Assembly (NCBI GenBank): GCA_003056425.1
Contig: PYVY01000005.1
Span: 1 to 64,000 of the forward strand
DNA: 64,000 bases
Direction of reading: 5' to 3'
DNA from: Alteromonas indica
GTDB taxonomy: Bacteria; Pseudomonadota; Gammaproteobacteria; Enterobacterales; Alteromonadaceae
The translations under genes were made by a program, and so were the position numbers. Below, piece after piece: positions 26,583 to 36,104 of the stretch. The notes beneath the pieces are model-generated. The model ran no database searches, was not told where the DNA came from, and saw only the letters and a program-made list of their open reading frames with translations. Positions within the stretch are counted from its first letter, which is position 1. The number at the start of each line of letters is the position of its first letter.

Positions 26583-28436
26583 TTAAAAGTCGTTATTAAC
26601 GGTACGTTCCAGATAATCGCGGATAAGCATTAAAAAGGCCTCGCCATAGCGTTCCATTTTGGTGCGGCCCACGCCGCTCACATCCAGCATATCATTATGT
26701 GTGGTAGGTGTGCGGGCGGCCATATCCACTAAGGTGGCGTCTGAAAACACCACATAGGGGGGCACGTTATGCTCCTGGGCCAAAGACTTACGCAAATGCT
26801 TAAGCCGTTTGAATAAGGCCTTATCATACACCTGCGGGGTTTGACGGCTCTTTTTGTCAGCTTTAAAGGTTAGTCTTGGTACCGCCAGGCGTACGGCAGT
26901 TTCTCCTTTTAACACCGGCCGGGCGGCTTCTGTCAGCCGTAACGCTGCGCCGGCCGTTAAATCAACCCGTAATAACCCTTTATGGATAAGCTGATTAATC
27001 ATATTGTGCCAGTAACTGTCCGACTCTTCTTTACCAATACCATAGGTACTAAGATCCTGATGAGCCGCCTCAAAGATTCGTTTAAGCTGCTTACCACGTA
27101 AAATATCAATGACGTACTGCGTGCCGGCCTGCTGTTCAAGGCGCAATACACAAGATAGAATCTTTTGGCTGATCACCAGGCCGTCGATAAGCTTGGGGGG
27201 ATCCAGGCAAATATCGCAGTTGCCGCAGGGCTTATCGCTAAATTCCGAAAAATAGTTTAGTAGTACCTGCCGGCGACAAGTCTGGGCTTCAGAAAAGGCT
27301 TCCATAGCCGCAAATTTTTGCAATTCTATCTGGTTTCGTTCTGGTTTGTCGCCTTGCTCAATCCACTGCTTTACCCGCGCCACATCCTTTTCATCAAACA
27401 GCAGCAGTGCTTCGGCATCCAGCCCGTCACGGCCCGCGCGGCCCGTTTCCTGGTAGTAACTTTCGACGCTGCGGGGTACGTCATGGTGCACCACAAAGCG
27501 AACGTTGGACTTGTTAATCCCCATGCCGAAGGCCACAGTGGCCACCACAATATCGGTTTGGTCGTTCAAAAAGCGCCGCTGCACATGTTCCCGTTCGTCT
27601 GAATCAAGGCCTGCATGATAGGCCGCACAGCTGACGCCCGAACGGTGAAGCTTAGCATACAGGTCATCTACCTTGGCCCGGCTGTTACAGTAAATAATAC
27701 CGCTGCCTTCCTGTTGCTTAACATAGTCGGCAACCTGCTCGAATCCTTTGTATTTAGACATTACCCGATAACGGATATTCGGGCGGTCAAAACTGCCCTT
27801 AAATACAAAAGGGTCATCCAGATTCAGCTGAACCAGAATATCGGCCTGGGTGGCGGCATCAGCAGTGGCAGTGAGTCCGACCACAGGGATATTACTAAAC
27901 CGCGCTTTTAACTGGCCAAGTAAACGGTAATCCAGTCTGAAATCATGTCCCCAATGGCTAACACAGTGCGCTTCATCTACCGCAAAAAGCGCGATGTCCA
28001 TGCGTTGAAGCAAACTTTGAAAATAAGGCTGCAATAAGCGTTCGGGCGACACATATAATAGGTCATACTCACCGTCAAGCATCGCCTGCACGATGGTTTG
28101 CTGAGTGTCGGCATCAAGTGAGGAATTAAGGTACGCGGCACTTACCCCCACTTCTTGTAATTGCTCTACCTGATCCTGCATAAGGGAGATAAGCGGGGAG
28201 ACCACAATACCGGTGCCAGGGCGTACCATGGCAGGAATTTGGTAACACAACGACTTGCCCCCGCCGGTGGGTAACAATACCAGCGTATCGCGACCGGCGA
28301 TGATATGGTCAATTACATCTTGCTGGCCGGTTCTAAAAGTGGCATAACCAAAAACCCGCTCCAGGACTTGCTGGGCGGTCTCTTGATTGGCGGGTAAAGT
28401 GGCAGAGGCTGCCTGTACTGTAGAATCTGTTGTCAT
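26583..28436 (-). CDS. recQ: ATP-dependent DNA helicase RecQ
   Basis: About 617 aa. It has a superfamily II helicase core with Walker A '[15 protein letters not shown]', DEAH-box '[16 protein letters not shown]' and motif VI '[10 protein letters not shown]', then a zinc-binding RQC region (Cys in '[10 protein letters not shown]' and '[11 protein letters not shown]'), a winged helix and a C-terminal HRDC domain ('[18 protein letters not shown]'). It unwinds DNA 3' to 5' for recombination and replication-fork repair. Three starts are possible (28472 GTG, 28454 ATG, 28436 ATG). The last gives a length before the core closest to E. coli RecQ, but none has a strong ribosome site. Confidence 0.95.
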   Translation of the reverse strand: MTTDSTVQAASATLPANQETAQQVLERVFGYATFRTGQQDVIDHIIAGRDTLVLLPTGGGKSLCYQIPAMVRPGTGIVVSPLISLMQDQVEQLQEVGVSAAYLNSSLDADTQQTIVQAMLDGEYDLLYVSPERLLQPYFQSLLQRMDIALFAVDEAHCVSHWGHDFRLDYRLLGQLKARFSNIPVVGLTATADAATQADILVQLNLDDPFVFKGSFDRPNIRYRVMSKYKGFEQVADYVKQQEGSGIIYCNSRAKVDDLYAKLHRSGVSCAAYHAGLDSDEREHVQRRFLNDQTDIVVATVAFGMGINKSNVRFVVHHDVPRSVESYYQETGRAGRDGLDAEALLLFDEKDVARVKQWIEQGDKPERNQIELQKFAAMEAFSEAQTCRRQVLLNYFSEFSDKPCGNCDICLDPPKLIDGLVISQKILSCVLRLEQQAGTQYVIDILRGKQLKRIFEAAHQDLSTYGIGKEESDSYWHNMINQLIHKGLLRVDLTAGAALRLTEAARPVLKGETAVRLAVPRLTFKADKKSRQTPQVYDKALFKRLKHLRKSLAQEHNVPPYVVFSDATLVDMAARTPTTHNDMLDVSGVGRTKMERYGEAFLMLIRDYLERTVNNDF

Positions 28437-28608
28437 CAAGCGGATTTTACGCATTTTCTGCCAGCGCTTCACGGTAAAATATAAATTTCTTTTTAGCGCG
28501 TTGCTAAGCTGCTGTTATTCTATGAAGTTATATAGCTGGGGTGAGGTAGGATCGGCGGTGCCGGCTACGTTTTCCCATTTTCCAGTGTGTGTTTAAAGGA
28601 GTGTCACT

Positions 28609-29946
28609 ATGGCTGAACCGTTACCGGATTTAATTCAGGAGATTGTTTCGGACTCCACCCCGGATGATTCAGCGACTATTTTGTCGGCGCTGGCCAGCCA
28701 GGATGATACCGCAGTAGCGACATTGCTGGAGTCGTTACCGGTGGAACACCGGATTAAGCTATGGCAGGACTTGCCCCGGGATCGCAAGCTTGATGTATTG
28801 GTAGAGATGCGTAGCGACCCGCGGGAAATTTTGATAGATGCCACCGCAGAAACGGACTGGGTTGCACTGTTTTCAGATATCGAAGCAGAAGACTTACTGG
28901 AGCTGATGGACTCGCTGCCTAATCGTATTGTGCATCTGGCCTATGCTGAACTTGATGCCCAACAACAGCGATTCTTTCGGGCGGCAACCCAGTTTGACGA
29001 TGACGAAGTCGGGCACTGGCTGACCCATGACCTACTGGTGCTGCCCCTGAATGCAAAAGTGCGCGATGGTTTACGTTTGATTCGTCGCAATGTGCCACGA
29101 CACTGTGACACTATTTTTTTAGTAAACCGTTCCGGCCAGTTTTCCGCCGCTGTTCGACTGACCCAAATATTTGGCTCCCCCGAACATGTGCCGCTGGTGG
29201 AGTTGATAGAAGACAACATGACGGTGCTAAAAGGCAATGACGAGTCAACGAACGCCTCGTTACAAGTGCAGCGCTCAGGTTATGCCGCGCTGCCCGTGGT
29301 GGACGATAGTAATAAATTGCTCGGCCGCTTGGATATTACCTCGGCCAGCGAACTTATTAATGAGTTTTATGAACGTCAGGTCATGGCCACCGCGGGGATG
29401 GATGAAGACGAGGATTTGTTCTCACCCGTAGCTAAAAGTGCTCGCAATCGTGCTTTATGGTTGGGAATAAACCTACTTACTGCTTTTTTAGCCTCCTGGT
29501 TTATCGGTTTGTTTGAAGCAACATTACAACAAGTCGTAGCGCTGGCAGTACTTATGCCGGTAGTGGCGAGTATGGGCGGTATAGCCGGCAGCCAAACTCT
29601 GACCCTAATTGTTAGAGGGTTAGCGCTGGGGCAGGTAAGCCCGGCCAACCGAAAAGCATTGATGATAAAAGAGCTAAAAGTAGGCGGCGTGAATGGAGTT
29701 ATTTGGGCCGTGGTTATTGGCGTAGTTGCTTATTTTTGGTTTACCGATGCATTGCTCGGTATGGTGATATGCCTGGCTATTTTATTTAATATTGTGGCCG
29801 CTGCTCTAGCGGGGGTACTGGTGCCGGTGATGCTCGACAAATTTAAAATAGACCCCGCCTTGTCTGGTTCGGTGATTCTGACCACGGTGACCGATATTGT
29901 AGGGTTTGTAGCCTTTTTGGGGTTAGGAACACTGTTCCTGCTGTAA
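28609..29946 (+). CDS. mgtE: Magnesium transporter MgtE
   Basis: 445 aa in MgtE order: cytoplasmic superhelical N domain (about 15-130), a CBS pair (about 135-255), a connecting plug helix and five membrane helices (about 285-445). The pore signature 'PVVASMGGIAGSQTLTLIVR' is intact, and the last helix ends the protein as usual. It is a Mg2+-gated Mg2+ channel of the inner membrane; the cytoplasmic domains close it when Mg2+ is plentiful. A GGAG lies upstream of the ATG. No Mg2+ riboswitch is apparent in the 170 bases before it. Confidence 0.93.
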   Translation: MAEPLPDLIQEIVSDSTPDDSATILSALASQDDTAVATLLESLPVEHRIKLWQDLPRDRKLDVLVEMRSDPREILIDATAETDWVALFSDIEAEDLLELMDSLPNRIVHLAYAELDAQQQRFFRAATQFDDDEVGHWLTHDLLVLPLNAKVRDGLRLIRRNVPRHCDTIFLVNRSGQFSAAVRLTQIFGSPEHVPLVELIEDNMTVLKGNDESTNASLQVQRSGYAALPVVDDSNKLLGRLDITSASELINEFYERQVMATAGMDEDEDLFSPVAKSARNRALWLGINLLTAFLASWFIGLFEATLQQVVALAVLMPVVASMGGIAGSQTLTLIVRGLALGQVSPANRKALMIKELKVGGVNGVIWAVVIGVVAYFWFTDALLGMVICLAILFNIVAAALAGVLVPVMLDKFKIDPALSGSVILTTVTDIVGFVAFLGLGTLFLL

Positions 29947-29995
29947 TAAACCGTCCTTACGCCCCCGCGGGGCAGGCTAAGGCTTTTCTGGCCAT

Positions 29996-30031
29996 ATACG
30001 CTGATCGGCGCAGCCGTACCGATCAGCGTAT
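29996..30031 (+). terminator. Long perfect inverted repeat between mgtE and rarD
   Basis: ATACGCTGATCGG and CCGATCAGCGTAT form a perfect 13-bp stem with a 10-base loop, about 50 bases after mgtE and 75 before rarD. It lacks a T tract, so it may be a rho-independent-like stem for mgtE or a dyad binding site for rarD. Neither role can be decided from sequence. Confidence 0.45.
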
Positions 30032-30105
30032 AATCCTTGCACCTTGATGCACACTGGCAACATAATGCGCGTGCTCTTTCTTAGCCTTAACACAGACCAA
30101 CCAGC

Positions 30106-31026
30106 ATGCACACAGATGAACAGGCCCGAAATACGCAAATTGGCGTAATTTGCGCTATCGCCGCGTATACCATGTGGGGCATAGCACCCATTTATTTTAA
30201 ACAGCTTCTGCACATTCCTGCCATGGAAGTACTGATGCACCGGGTGGTGTGGTCAGTGGTGGTGCTGGTGGTATTAATTGGTACATTTAAACAATGGCCT
30301 AAAGTGCGTTATGCCTTAACTTCCCGCAAGGTTATTTTTACCCTGTTTATTGCCGGGTTGTTGCTGGGAGGAAACTGGCTATTATTCATCTGGTCGGTTA
30401 ACCATGGTCATATGCTGGATGCCAGCCTGGGCTACTATATCAATCCATTGTTTAATGTATTTTTAGGTCGACTGTTTCTGGGCGAACGTCTTCGTCCGTT
30501 ACAACAATTTGCGGTGGTACTGGCCGCGATCGGGGTGGGTATACTTATCTTCAGCTATGGGCAACTGCCCTGGATAGCATTAGTCCTGGCCTTTACTTTT
30601 GGCGTTTACGGCCTATTGCGTAAACAAGTTGCGGTAGATCCCTTGCCGGGTCTGTTTTTAGAAACCTTAATGCTACTGCCGCTGGCCCTTGGCTATTGGG
30701 TAATAATGGGGTCACAGTATGCAGATTTAACCAGTAATCCTACCAGCCTGAACCTCTTATTACTGGCCGCGGGAATTGTGACCACCGCCCCCTTGTTATG
30801 TTTTACCGCTGCCGCGAAGCGGATCATGTATTCTACTTTGGGATTTTTTCAGTATATCGGGCCGTCGCTGATGTTTTTACTGGCGGTGTACCTGTATAAC
30901 GAGCCGTTAGCGCCGGGTCGCCTGATGACCTTTGGGTTTGTATGGATGGCCTTACTGATTTTTAGCCTCGATTCGCTCAATGCTTATCGCAGCCAGCGTA
31001 AAGCGCGGCTGGCCAAATTGGCTTAA
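30106..31026 (+). CDS. rarD: EamA-family transporter RarD
   Basis: 306 aa with about ten membrane helices arranged as two EamA repeats. RarD-specific segments include 'GVICAIAAYTMWGIAPIYFK', 'HRVVWSVVVL', 'NWLLFIWSVNHGHMLDASLG' and 'YYINPLFNVFLG'. It belongs to the drug/metabolite transporter superfamily; E. coli RarD is linked to chloramphenicol sensitivity, but its physiological substrate is not known. Its stop overlaps the convergent REC-GGDEF gene by four bases. Confidence 0.9.
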   Translation: MHTDEQARNTQIGVICAIAAYTMWGIAPIYFKQLLHIPAMEVLMHRVVWSVVVLVVLIGTFKQWPKVRYALTSRKVIFTLFIAGLLLGGNWLLFIWSVNHGHMLDASLGYYINPLFNVFLGRLFLGERLRPLQQFAVVLAAIGVGILIFSYGQLPWIALVLAFTFGVYGLLRKQVAVDPLPGLFLETLMLLPLALGYWVIMGSQYADLTSNPTSLNLLLLAAGIVTTAPLLCFTAAAKRIMYSTLGFFQYIGPSLMFLLAVYLYNEPLAPGRLMTFGFVWMALLIFSLDSLNAYRSQRKARLAKLA

Positions 31027-32300
31027 CAGGAGGCGACGCGCGATAGGGCAGCAGGTAGCACGATATCGCTGACAATGCGGTTACGGCCCTGGCTTTTTGC
31101 CTGATACAGCAGTTTGTCTGCCTGGCTTATCGTCTCGCCCAAATCCGCCGACAGCTGCGTAACCAAACCAATACTGGTGCTAATTGACAACGAGTGGGCG
31201 CCAATCTCCATGGGGGTGCTGGCTAACTCGCGGCGAAAATTCTCCAACCGCTTAAATGCCAGTTTTGGCGGGGTTTGCGGAAGAAAGATACAGAACTCTT
31301 CCCCCCCGAACCGGGCGATCACGGCATCACTGAAGTGTTGTTTAAGTAAGCCAGATGTTTTCCAGAGCACCCCATCGCCGGCGTCGTGGCCATAAGTGTC
31401 GTTAACTTGCTTGAAAAAATCTAAATCGATAACGGCCAACGCCTGCGCCTGGGGGGAATTGCTTACCAAGGGGCCCAGCTTGTCGAAAAAATAGCGGCGG
31501 TTGAACAGCCCGGTTAAAAAGTCGGTATTGGCCATCATAGTAAGCGCTTCGACATGTTCAATTAGCTCAATATTCTGGCTTATCCGACACAAAAACTCTT
31601 CATGGCAAAATGGCTTAAGCAAAAAGTCGTTGGCCCCGGATTTGATATAACGCGCGGAATTCATTTCATTGTCGTTATCACATACGCTGATGATGGCCAG
31701 GCGTTCCTTAGCATAATCAACCCGTAGGTTGGCGATCAGGGCGGTACTGTTTTGGTCGTCGAATTCTGCCCCGGTGATAACCATTTTGATATTCCGGTTT
31801 TCCCGCAGAAGCTGCTGGGTATCGGCGGCATTAGTTACTTCGTAGGTGGTAAAATTATGCCGTTTCAGCAACGACAGCATATGTCGGGCCGAGGCCCTAT
31901 CCTGGCCGGCAACCACCACACCAATATGTTTGTTACGTTCAAGGCGCACCAGTAAGCGGCTCAAATAATCATAGGTTTGTGCATTTTCTTTGGGGATATA
32001 GTCGACCACCTCACGGCTCAGTACATCGCTGCGAGTTTGATAATCCATGCGGCCAGTTACCACGATGGTCGGCAGGACACAGTCGAGGCAAAAGTCGATA
32101 GCCTGACCATTGGCGGCATCGGGCAGGCTATAGTCCACAATCGCACATAAAAATGCTTCGGGAATAGAGTGGGAAAACAGATGTTTGGCTTCGGTAAGCG
32201 ACTGCGCCGGCACAGCTTCTAAACCGGCTTTTTCGATGAGTTTGACAACAATATTCATTGCCATTCTACTGTCTTCAATTACCAGAACTTTCTTTTGCAT
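31023..32300 (-). CDS. Two-receiver response regulator with GGDEF output
   Basis: About 425 aa. The first receiver domain (about 1-120) has the acidic pocket 'VIEDS' and a phospho-acceptor Asp in 'AIVDYSLPD'. The second (about 130-250) lacks an Asp at the equivalent strand end ('MVITGAEF'), so it is probably not phosphorylated. The GGDEF domain (about 265-425) has an intact 'RFGGEEFCIF' active site, so c-di-GMP synthesis is likely under phosphorelay control. No partner kinase is adjacent. The start at 32300 (ATG) begins directly at the receiver domain; an upstream TTG overlapping the uvrD stop is an alternative. Confidence 0.87.
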   Translation of the reverse strand: MQKKVLVIEDSRMAMNIVVKLIEKAGLEAVPAQSLTEAKHLFSHSIPEAFLCAIVDYSLPDAANGQAIDFCLDCVLPTIVVTGRMDYQTRSDVLSREVVDYIPKENAQTYDYLSRLLVRLERNKHIGVVVAGQDRASARHMLSLLKRHNFTTYEVTNAADTQQLLRENRNIKMVITGAEFDDQNSTALIANLRVDYAKERLAIISVCDNDNEMNSARYIKSGANDFLLKPFCHEEFLCRISQNIELIEHVEALTMMANTDFLTGLFNRRYFFDKLGPLVSNSPQAQALAVIDLDFFKQVNDTYGHDAGDGVLWKTSGLLKQHFSDAVIARFGGEEFCIFLPQTPPKLAFKRLENFRRELASTPMEIGAHSLSISTSIGLVTQLSADLGETISQADKLLYQAKSQGRNRIVSDIVLPAALSRVASC

Positions 32301-32353
32301 ATCTGCCGCCAACCGTTGAGTGTCCGGCCATTGTGCGACAACACAGTCTATCT

Positions 32354-34525
32354 TCAATTAGCCTTTAGTTTAGCATAGGCCATCACCAGCCATTTTGAAC
32401 CGAAGTCATCAAAGTTAACCTGCACCCTGGCATGATCCCCAGAGCCTTCATAATTCAGTACAACACCTTCACCAAACTTTGGATGCTCAACCCGCTGACC
32501 TAAGGCAAAGCCGCTACCTTCAAAGGCTTCATGGGAAGCCATACGGCTAAACCGGTTATGCACTGGGCGCGAAATCTGGCTTTTAAGACGTACTTCCTGA
32601 ACATATTCGCCCGGAATTTCGCGAATAAACCGCGATGCCGTATGAAATTTGTCCTGACCGTATACTCTGCGGCTTTCTGCGTATGTTATGAACAGTTTTT
32701 TCATGGCCCGGGTCATGCCCACATAACAAAGCCGGCGCTCTTCTTCCATACGCCCTGGTTCATCATTGGTCATTTGAGAGGGAAACATGCCTTCTTCCAC
32801 CCCAGCTAAAAAGACCAGCCCAAACTCCAGGCCTTTCGCACTGTGGATAGTCATCATCTGCACCGCGTCCTGCTCAGAGTCGGCCTGGGTATCTCCGGCT
32901 TCAAGCGAGGCGTGGGCTAAAAATGCACTCATAGGTGTCATTTCTTCGGCTTCTTCGGGCACGATAAACTGCTTACAGGCAGTGACTAGCTCTTCAAGGT
33001 TTTCCAGGCGGGCCTGGGCTTTTTCACCGCGCTCGGCCTGATACATGGCATATAGTCCGGACTGGCGAATGGCTTTGTCGGCCTGTTCTTCCAACGGCAA
33101 TCCATGCACCGCTTGTTCCAGTTCACTGACCAACGTGGTAAACGCTTGTAGCGCCTTAGACGCCCGCCCCGTCAGGCTATTCTCGGTAAGCAGCAGGTTA
33201 CTGGCCTGCCATAGTGAACAATTTTGCTCACGGGCGGCGGCCCGTACCTGGGTTATGGTTTTTTCGCCGATGCCCCGGCTTGGGGTATTCACTACCCGTT
33301 CAAAAGCAGCATCGTCATGCGGGTGGTTCAGCATACGCAGATAGCCCAGTGCGTCTTTTATTTCCTGGCGTTCAAAGAACCGCAGGCCGCCGTAAATGCG
33401 ATAAGCAATACCCTCATGTAGCAACGCTTCTTCTAATACCCGTGATTGCGCGTTATTCCGGTATAAAATGGCACTGTCGTTCAGGCTATTTCCGTCATCT
33501 ATCCAGCTTTTTATCTGGGAAACAATAAAGCGGGCTTCATCAAGTTCGTTGAAGCCCGCATAAACCGAAATAAGCTCGCCTTCGCTATCTTCGGTCCATA
33601 GCTCTTTACCTAAGCGACCGGAATTATTGTCGATAACCGCATTGGCTGCATTAAGGATATTGCCGGTGGAACGGTAATTCTGTTCCAGGCGGATAGTTGA
33701 TGTGTCACCGAAGTCTTTCAAAAAATTATGGATATTATCTACATTGGCGCCGCGCCAACCGTAAATAGACTGGTCATCGTCGCCTACAATCATAATATTA
33801 TTGGTATTGCCGCTACATAACATGCGCAGCCAGGCGTACTGAATGTTATTGGTATCTTGAAACTCATCCACTAATACCGCCCGAAAGCGGCGCTGGTAAT
33901 GAGCCAGCACTTCAGGGTTTTTTGCCCACAGCTCATGGGCCCGCAATAACAGCTCGGCAAAATCGACTAACCCGGAACGGTCGCAGGCTTCCTGGTAAGC
34001 TGTGTAGATTTCACGCATTTTTTGGGCGGTGGCGTCACCATGGGTTTCAATATGCTGAGGGCGTAATCCTTCATCTTTATTTCCATTGATGTACCACTGA
34101 ACCTGGCGAGGGGCCCAATGTTTCTCATCCAGATTCATAGCGCGCAATATACGGCGGACCAGGCGATACTGATCGTCTGAGTCCAGAATTTGAAAGTTTT
34201 CAGGTAACCCAGCCTCGGCATGATGGGAACGTAGCAGGCGGTGCGCTAAGCCATGAAAGGTACCAATCCACATGCTATTGAGCCCGCGCCCCATCAGGCT
34301 TTCAATTCTGCCCCGCATTTCGCGTGCGGCCTTATTGGTGAAAGTAACCGCCAAGATAGAAAATGGCGTAATATTTTCCACTTCCATCAACCAAGCTATT
34401 CGGTGAACCAATACACGGGTTTTACCACTACCGGCGCCAGCCAGAACAAGCATGTTTGAAAGCGGCGCTGCTACTGCTTCACGTTGTTTGTCATTTAAGC
34501 TGTCGAGCAGTAACGATACATCCAT
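32354..34525 (-). CDS. uvrD: DNA helicase II (UvrD)
   Basis: 723 aa, the usual UvrD length. Superfamily I motifs are 'VLAGAGSGKTRVLVHR' (Walker A), 'LVDEFQDTNNIQYAWL' (Walker B), 'VGDDDQSIYGWRGA', 'LEQNYRSTGNILNAAN' and 'MTIHSAKGLEFGLVFLAG'. The C-terminus ('GQRVEHPKFGEGVVLNYEG') is the Tudor-like domain that binds RNA polymerase and repair partners. It removes the incised strand in nucleotide-excision and mismatch repair. A SOS box lies upstream. In E. coli uvrD directly follows yigB; here cysE and a CsbD-like gene lie between. Confidence 0.97.
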   Translation of the reverse strand: MDVSLLLDSLNDKQREAVAAPLSNMLVLAGAGSGKTRVLVHRIAWLMEVENITPFSILAVTFTNKAAREMRGRIESLMGRGLNSMWIGTFHGLAHRLLRSHHAEAGLPENFQILDSDDQYRLVRRILRAMNLDEKHWAPRQVQWYINGNKDEGLRPQHIETHGDATAQKMREIYTAYQEACDRSGLVDFAELLLRAHELWAKNPEVLAHYQRRFRAVLVDEFQDTNNIQYAWLRMLCSGNTNNIMIVGDDDQSIYGWRGANVDNIHNFLKDFGDTSTIRLEQNYRSTGNILNAANAVIDNNSGRLGKELWTEDSEGELISVYAGFNELDEARFIVSQIKSWIDDGNSLNDSAILYRNNAQSRVLEEALLHEGIAYRIYGGLRFFERQEIKDALGYLRMLNHPHDDAAFERVVNTPSRGIGEKTITQVRAAAREQNCSLWQASNLLLTENSLTGRASKALQAFTTLVSELEQAVHGLPLEEQADKAIRQSGLYAMYQAERGEKAQARLENLEELVTACKQFIVPEEAEEMTPMSAFLAHASLEAGDTQADSEQDAVQMMTIHSAKGLEFGLVFLAGVEEGMFPSQMTNDEPGRMEEERRLCYVGMTRAMKKLFITYAESRRVYGQDKFHTASRFIREIPGEYVQEVRLKSQISRPVHNRFSRMASHEAFEGSGFALGQRVEHPKFGEGVVLNYEGSGDHARVQVNFDDFGSKWLVMAYAKLKAN

Positions 34526-34600
34526 AATTTGCGGCTACCTGTTATCTGATAAAAAGAAAATAAGGGGCATTGATTTATGCCACGCAATTATGCCAGTGAA

Positions 34601-34616
34601 CTGTGCGTTTATACAG
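34601..34616 (-). promoter_or_regulatory. LexA SOS box upstream of uvrD
   Basis: CTGTGCGTTTATACAG fits the LexA consensus CTG-N10-CAG with the full CTGT...ACAG ends, 76 bases before the uvrD ATG. In E. coli uvrD is a LexA-regulated SOS gene, so induction by DNA damage is expected here too. Confidence 0.75.
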
Positions 34617-34663
34617 GGCAGGTAGGGAATTTATCTTGGAGAGGGACGTAAAGGGGAAAGAGC

Positions 34664-34692
34664 GGGTGTTGTACAACGGTGGTACAACACCC
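34664..34692 (-). terminator. Perfect hairpin after the CsbD-like gene
   Basis: GGGTGTTGTAC and GTACAACACCC form a perfect 11-bp stem with a 7-base loop, starting eight bases after the csbD-like stop codon. On the minus strand it is followed by CGCTCTTTCCCCTTTACG, with a weak T content only. It is probably the transcript end. Confidence 0.6.
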
Positions 34693-34700
34693 TCAAAATG

Positions 34701-34892
34701 CTAGTTAAAGTAACCGTCTACTTCACGCTCAGCTTCTTCGCGGGATTTGCCATAATGCTGCTGAACTTTGCCGACTAGTTCTTCACGCCGGCCATCGATG
34801 ACATCCAAATCATCATCTGTAAGTTTGCCCCATTTCTGCTGAACCTTGCCTTTCATCTCTTTCCAGTTACCTTCGAAGCGATCATTGTTCAT
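34701..34892 (-). CDS. CsbD-family stress protein (YjbJ-like)
   Basis: 63 aa, very hydrophilic, no signal peptide. It closely follows the E. coli YjbJ pattern: 'NWKEMKGKVQQKWGKLTDDD' then 'LVGKVQQHYGKSREEAEREV'. CsbD proteins are abundant and induced by general stress or stationary phase; the molecular role is not known. ATG at 34892 is chosen because AAGGAG precedes it by a few bases; a longer frame upstream has no ribosome site. Confidence 0.9.
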   Translation of the reverse strand: MNNDRFEGNWKEMKGKVQQKWGKLTDDDLDVIDGRREELVGKVQQHYGKSREEAEREVDGYFN

Positions 34893-35261
34893 GCATTTCT
34901 CCTTATAACACTTTAATAGGTGCTCTTTCGAGCCGAGCACCCTTAGTTACCTGCATAGCCTGTACCTGCTTGCCACATGTTTTTATAAGGCATTGATATA
35001 TAGGGTATAGTGCGTATTTTAGATGGTCGGCCTACACGAATGCGGTGCCGGTTTGGGGCTCAGGCGTGCACCTTTTACATAGCACAACGCAATTTTTGTA
35101 TGAAAAATTCTTCATTCGGCCGGATGAACAATAACCACAGCATAACGGTACAAATTGCGATTTATCTTGACCATGCGCTTTTTCTCGCCTTTACCTTGAA
35201 TTTTTTCTCAGCAATGCCACTGTATGGGCTCATTCATTGAAGCTACCACCAGGAACATGCT
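34893..35261. other. Intergenic region upstream of cysE
   Basis: 370 bases between the divergent csbD-like gene and cysE. It must contain both promoters, but no clear -35/-10 pair can be named. An imperfect dyad (TTCATTCGGCCGGATGAA) lies near 35111-35128. A GTG-started 76-codon frame (35010-35240) crosses it without resembling a known family. Confidence 0.4.
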
Positions 35262-36071
35262 ATGCAGGTACTTAACCAAACTACCGACTTCTGGCTTGAC
35301 CTCAAAAAAGAGGCGCAGTCGATAGCCAATAACGAGCCCTTACTGGCCAGTTATATTCATGCCTGCATTTTGACTCACCATAACTTTGAGTCTTCGCTGA
35401 GCTTCATTCTGTCAAATAAAGTAGCCGATGATGTGATGCCTGCTTTAGCCATTCGTGAAGTGTTTGACGAGGCCTACCTGCTAGAGCCCGCTATTGTGGA
35501 TTCAGCAATAGAAGATATTAAAGCTGTCCACGAACGAGATGCGGCAGTGAACAACTATCTGACACCTTTGCTGTACTTCAAAGGTTTCCAGGCCGTTCAG
35601 GTTCATCGAATGGCCAACTATCTGTGGAAAAAAGGCCGTCATCAACTGGCGTTATTTTTACAAAGTCGAAATTCTGAAGCCTATGGGGTAGATATCCACC
35701 CGGCTGCACAAATAGGTAAAGGTGTCATGTTCGATCATGCCACTGGTATAGTTATCGGTGAAACCGCCGTAATAGAAGACTACGTTTCCTTATTGCAAAG
35801 CGTGACACTTGGTGGCACGGGTAATGAATCAGGCGATCGTCATCCCAAAGTGCGCCAGGGTGTATTAGTAGGTGCAGGGGCCAAGATTCTCGGCAATATT
35901 GAAATTGGTGAGGGTTCTAAAGTGGGAGCGGGCAGTGTGGTATTGAGTGACGTGCCACCCCATACTACCGTGGTAGGCGTACCAGCCAAAGTAGTAGGGC
36001 GTCCTTGCTGCCAGCGACCTTGTGACTCGATGAGACAAAATGTGTTAGAAGACAACGGTACGCTGGAGTAA
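35262..36071 (+). CDS. cysE: Serine O-acetyltransferase
   Basis: 269 aa. It makes O-acetylserine from serine and acetyl-CoA, the carbon skeleton step of cysteine synthesis. The N-terminal helical domain (about 1-140) precedes a left-handed beta-helix of hexapeptide repeats (about 145-245), with the catalytic His in 'MFDHATGIVIGETAV' and 'LGGTGNESGDRHPKV'. The C-terminal tail, which in CysE carries cysteine feedback and CysK binding, ends 'NVLEDNGTLE' rather than in Ile. A conventional GGDGI-type CysK docking end is therefore not seen. AGGAA precedes the ATG. It runs opposite to the flanking minus-strand genes. Confidence 0.95.
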   Translation: MQVLNQTTDFWLDLKKEAQSIANNEPLLASYIHACILTHHNFESSLSFILSNKVADDVMPALAIREVFDEAYLLEPAIVDSAIEDIKAVHERDAAVNNYLTPLLYFKGFQAVQVHRMANYLWKKGRHQLALFLQSRNSEAYGVDIHPAAQIGKGVMFDHATGIVIGETAVIEDYVSLLQSVTLGGTGNESGDRHPKVRQGVLVGAGAKILGNIEIGEGSKVGAGSVVLSDVPPHTTVVGVPAKVVGRPCCQRPCDSMRQNVLEDNGTLE

Positions 36072-36104
36072 CCACGCTAGCGGCCAAATCAGCGCGCTGT
36101 CGGT

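Noticed and set aside
35010..35240. 76-codon GTG frame upstream of cysE
   Set aside because: No ribosome site or family resemblance; it fills a region that must hold two promoters.
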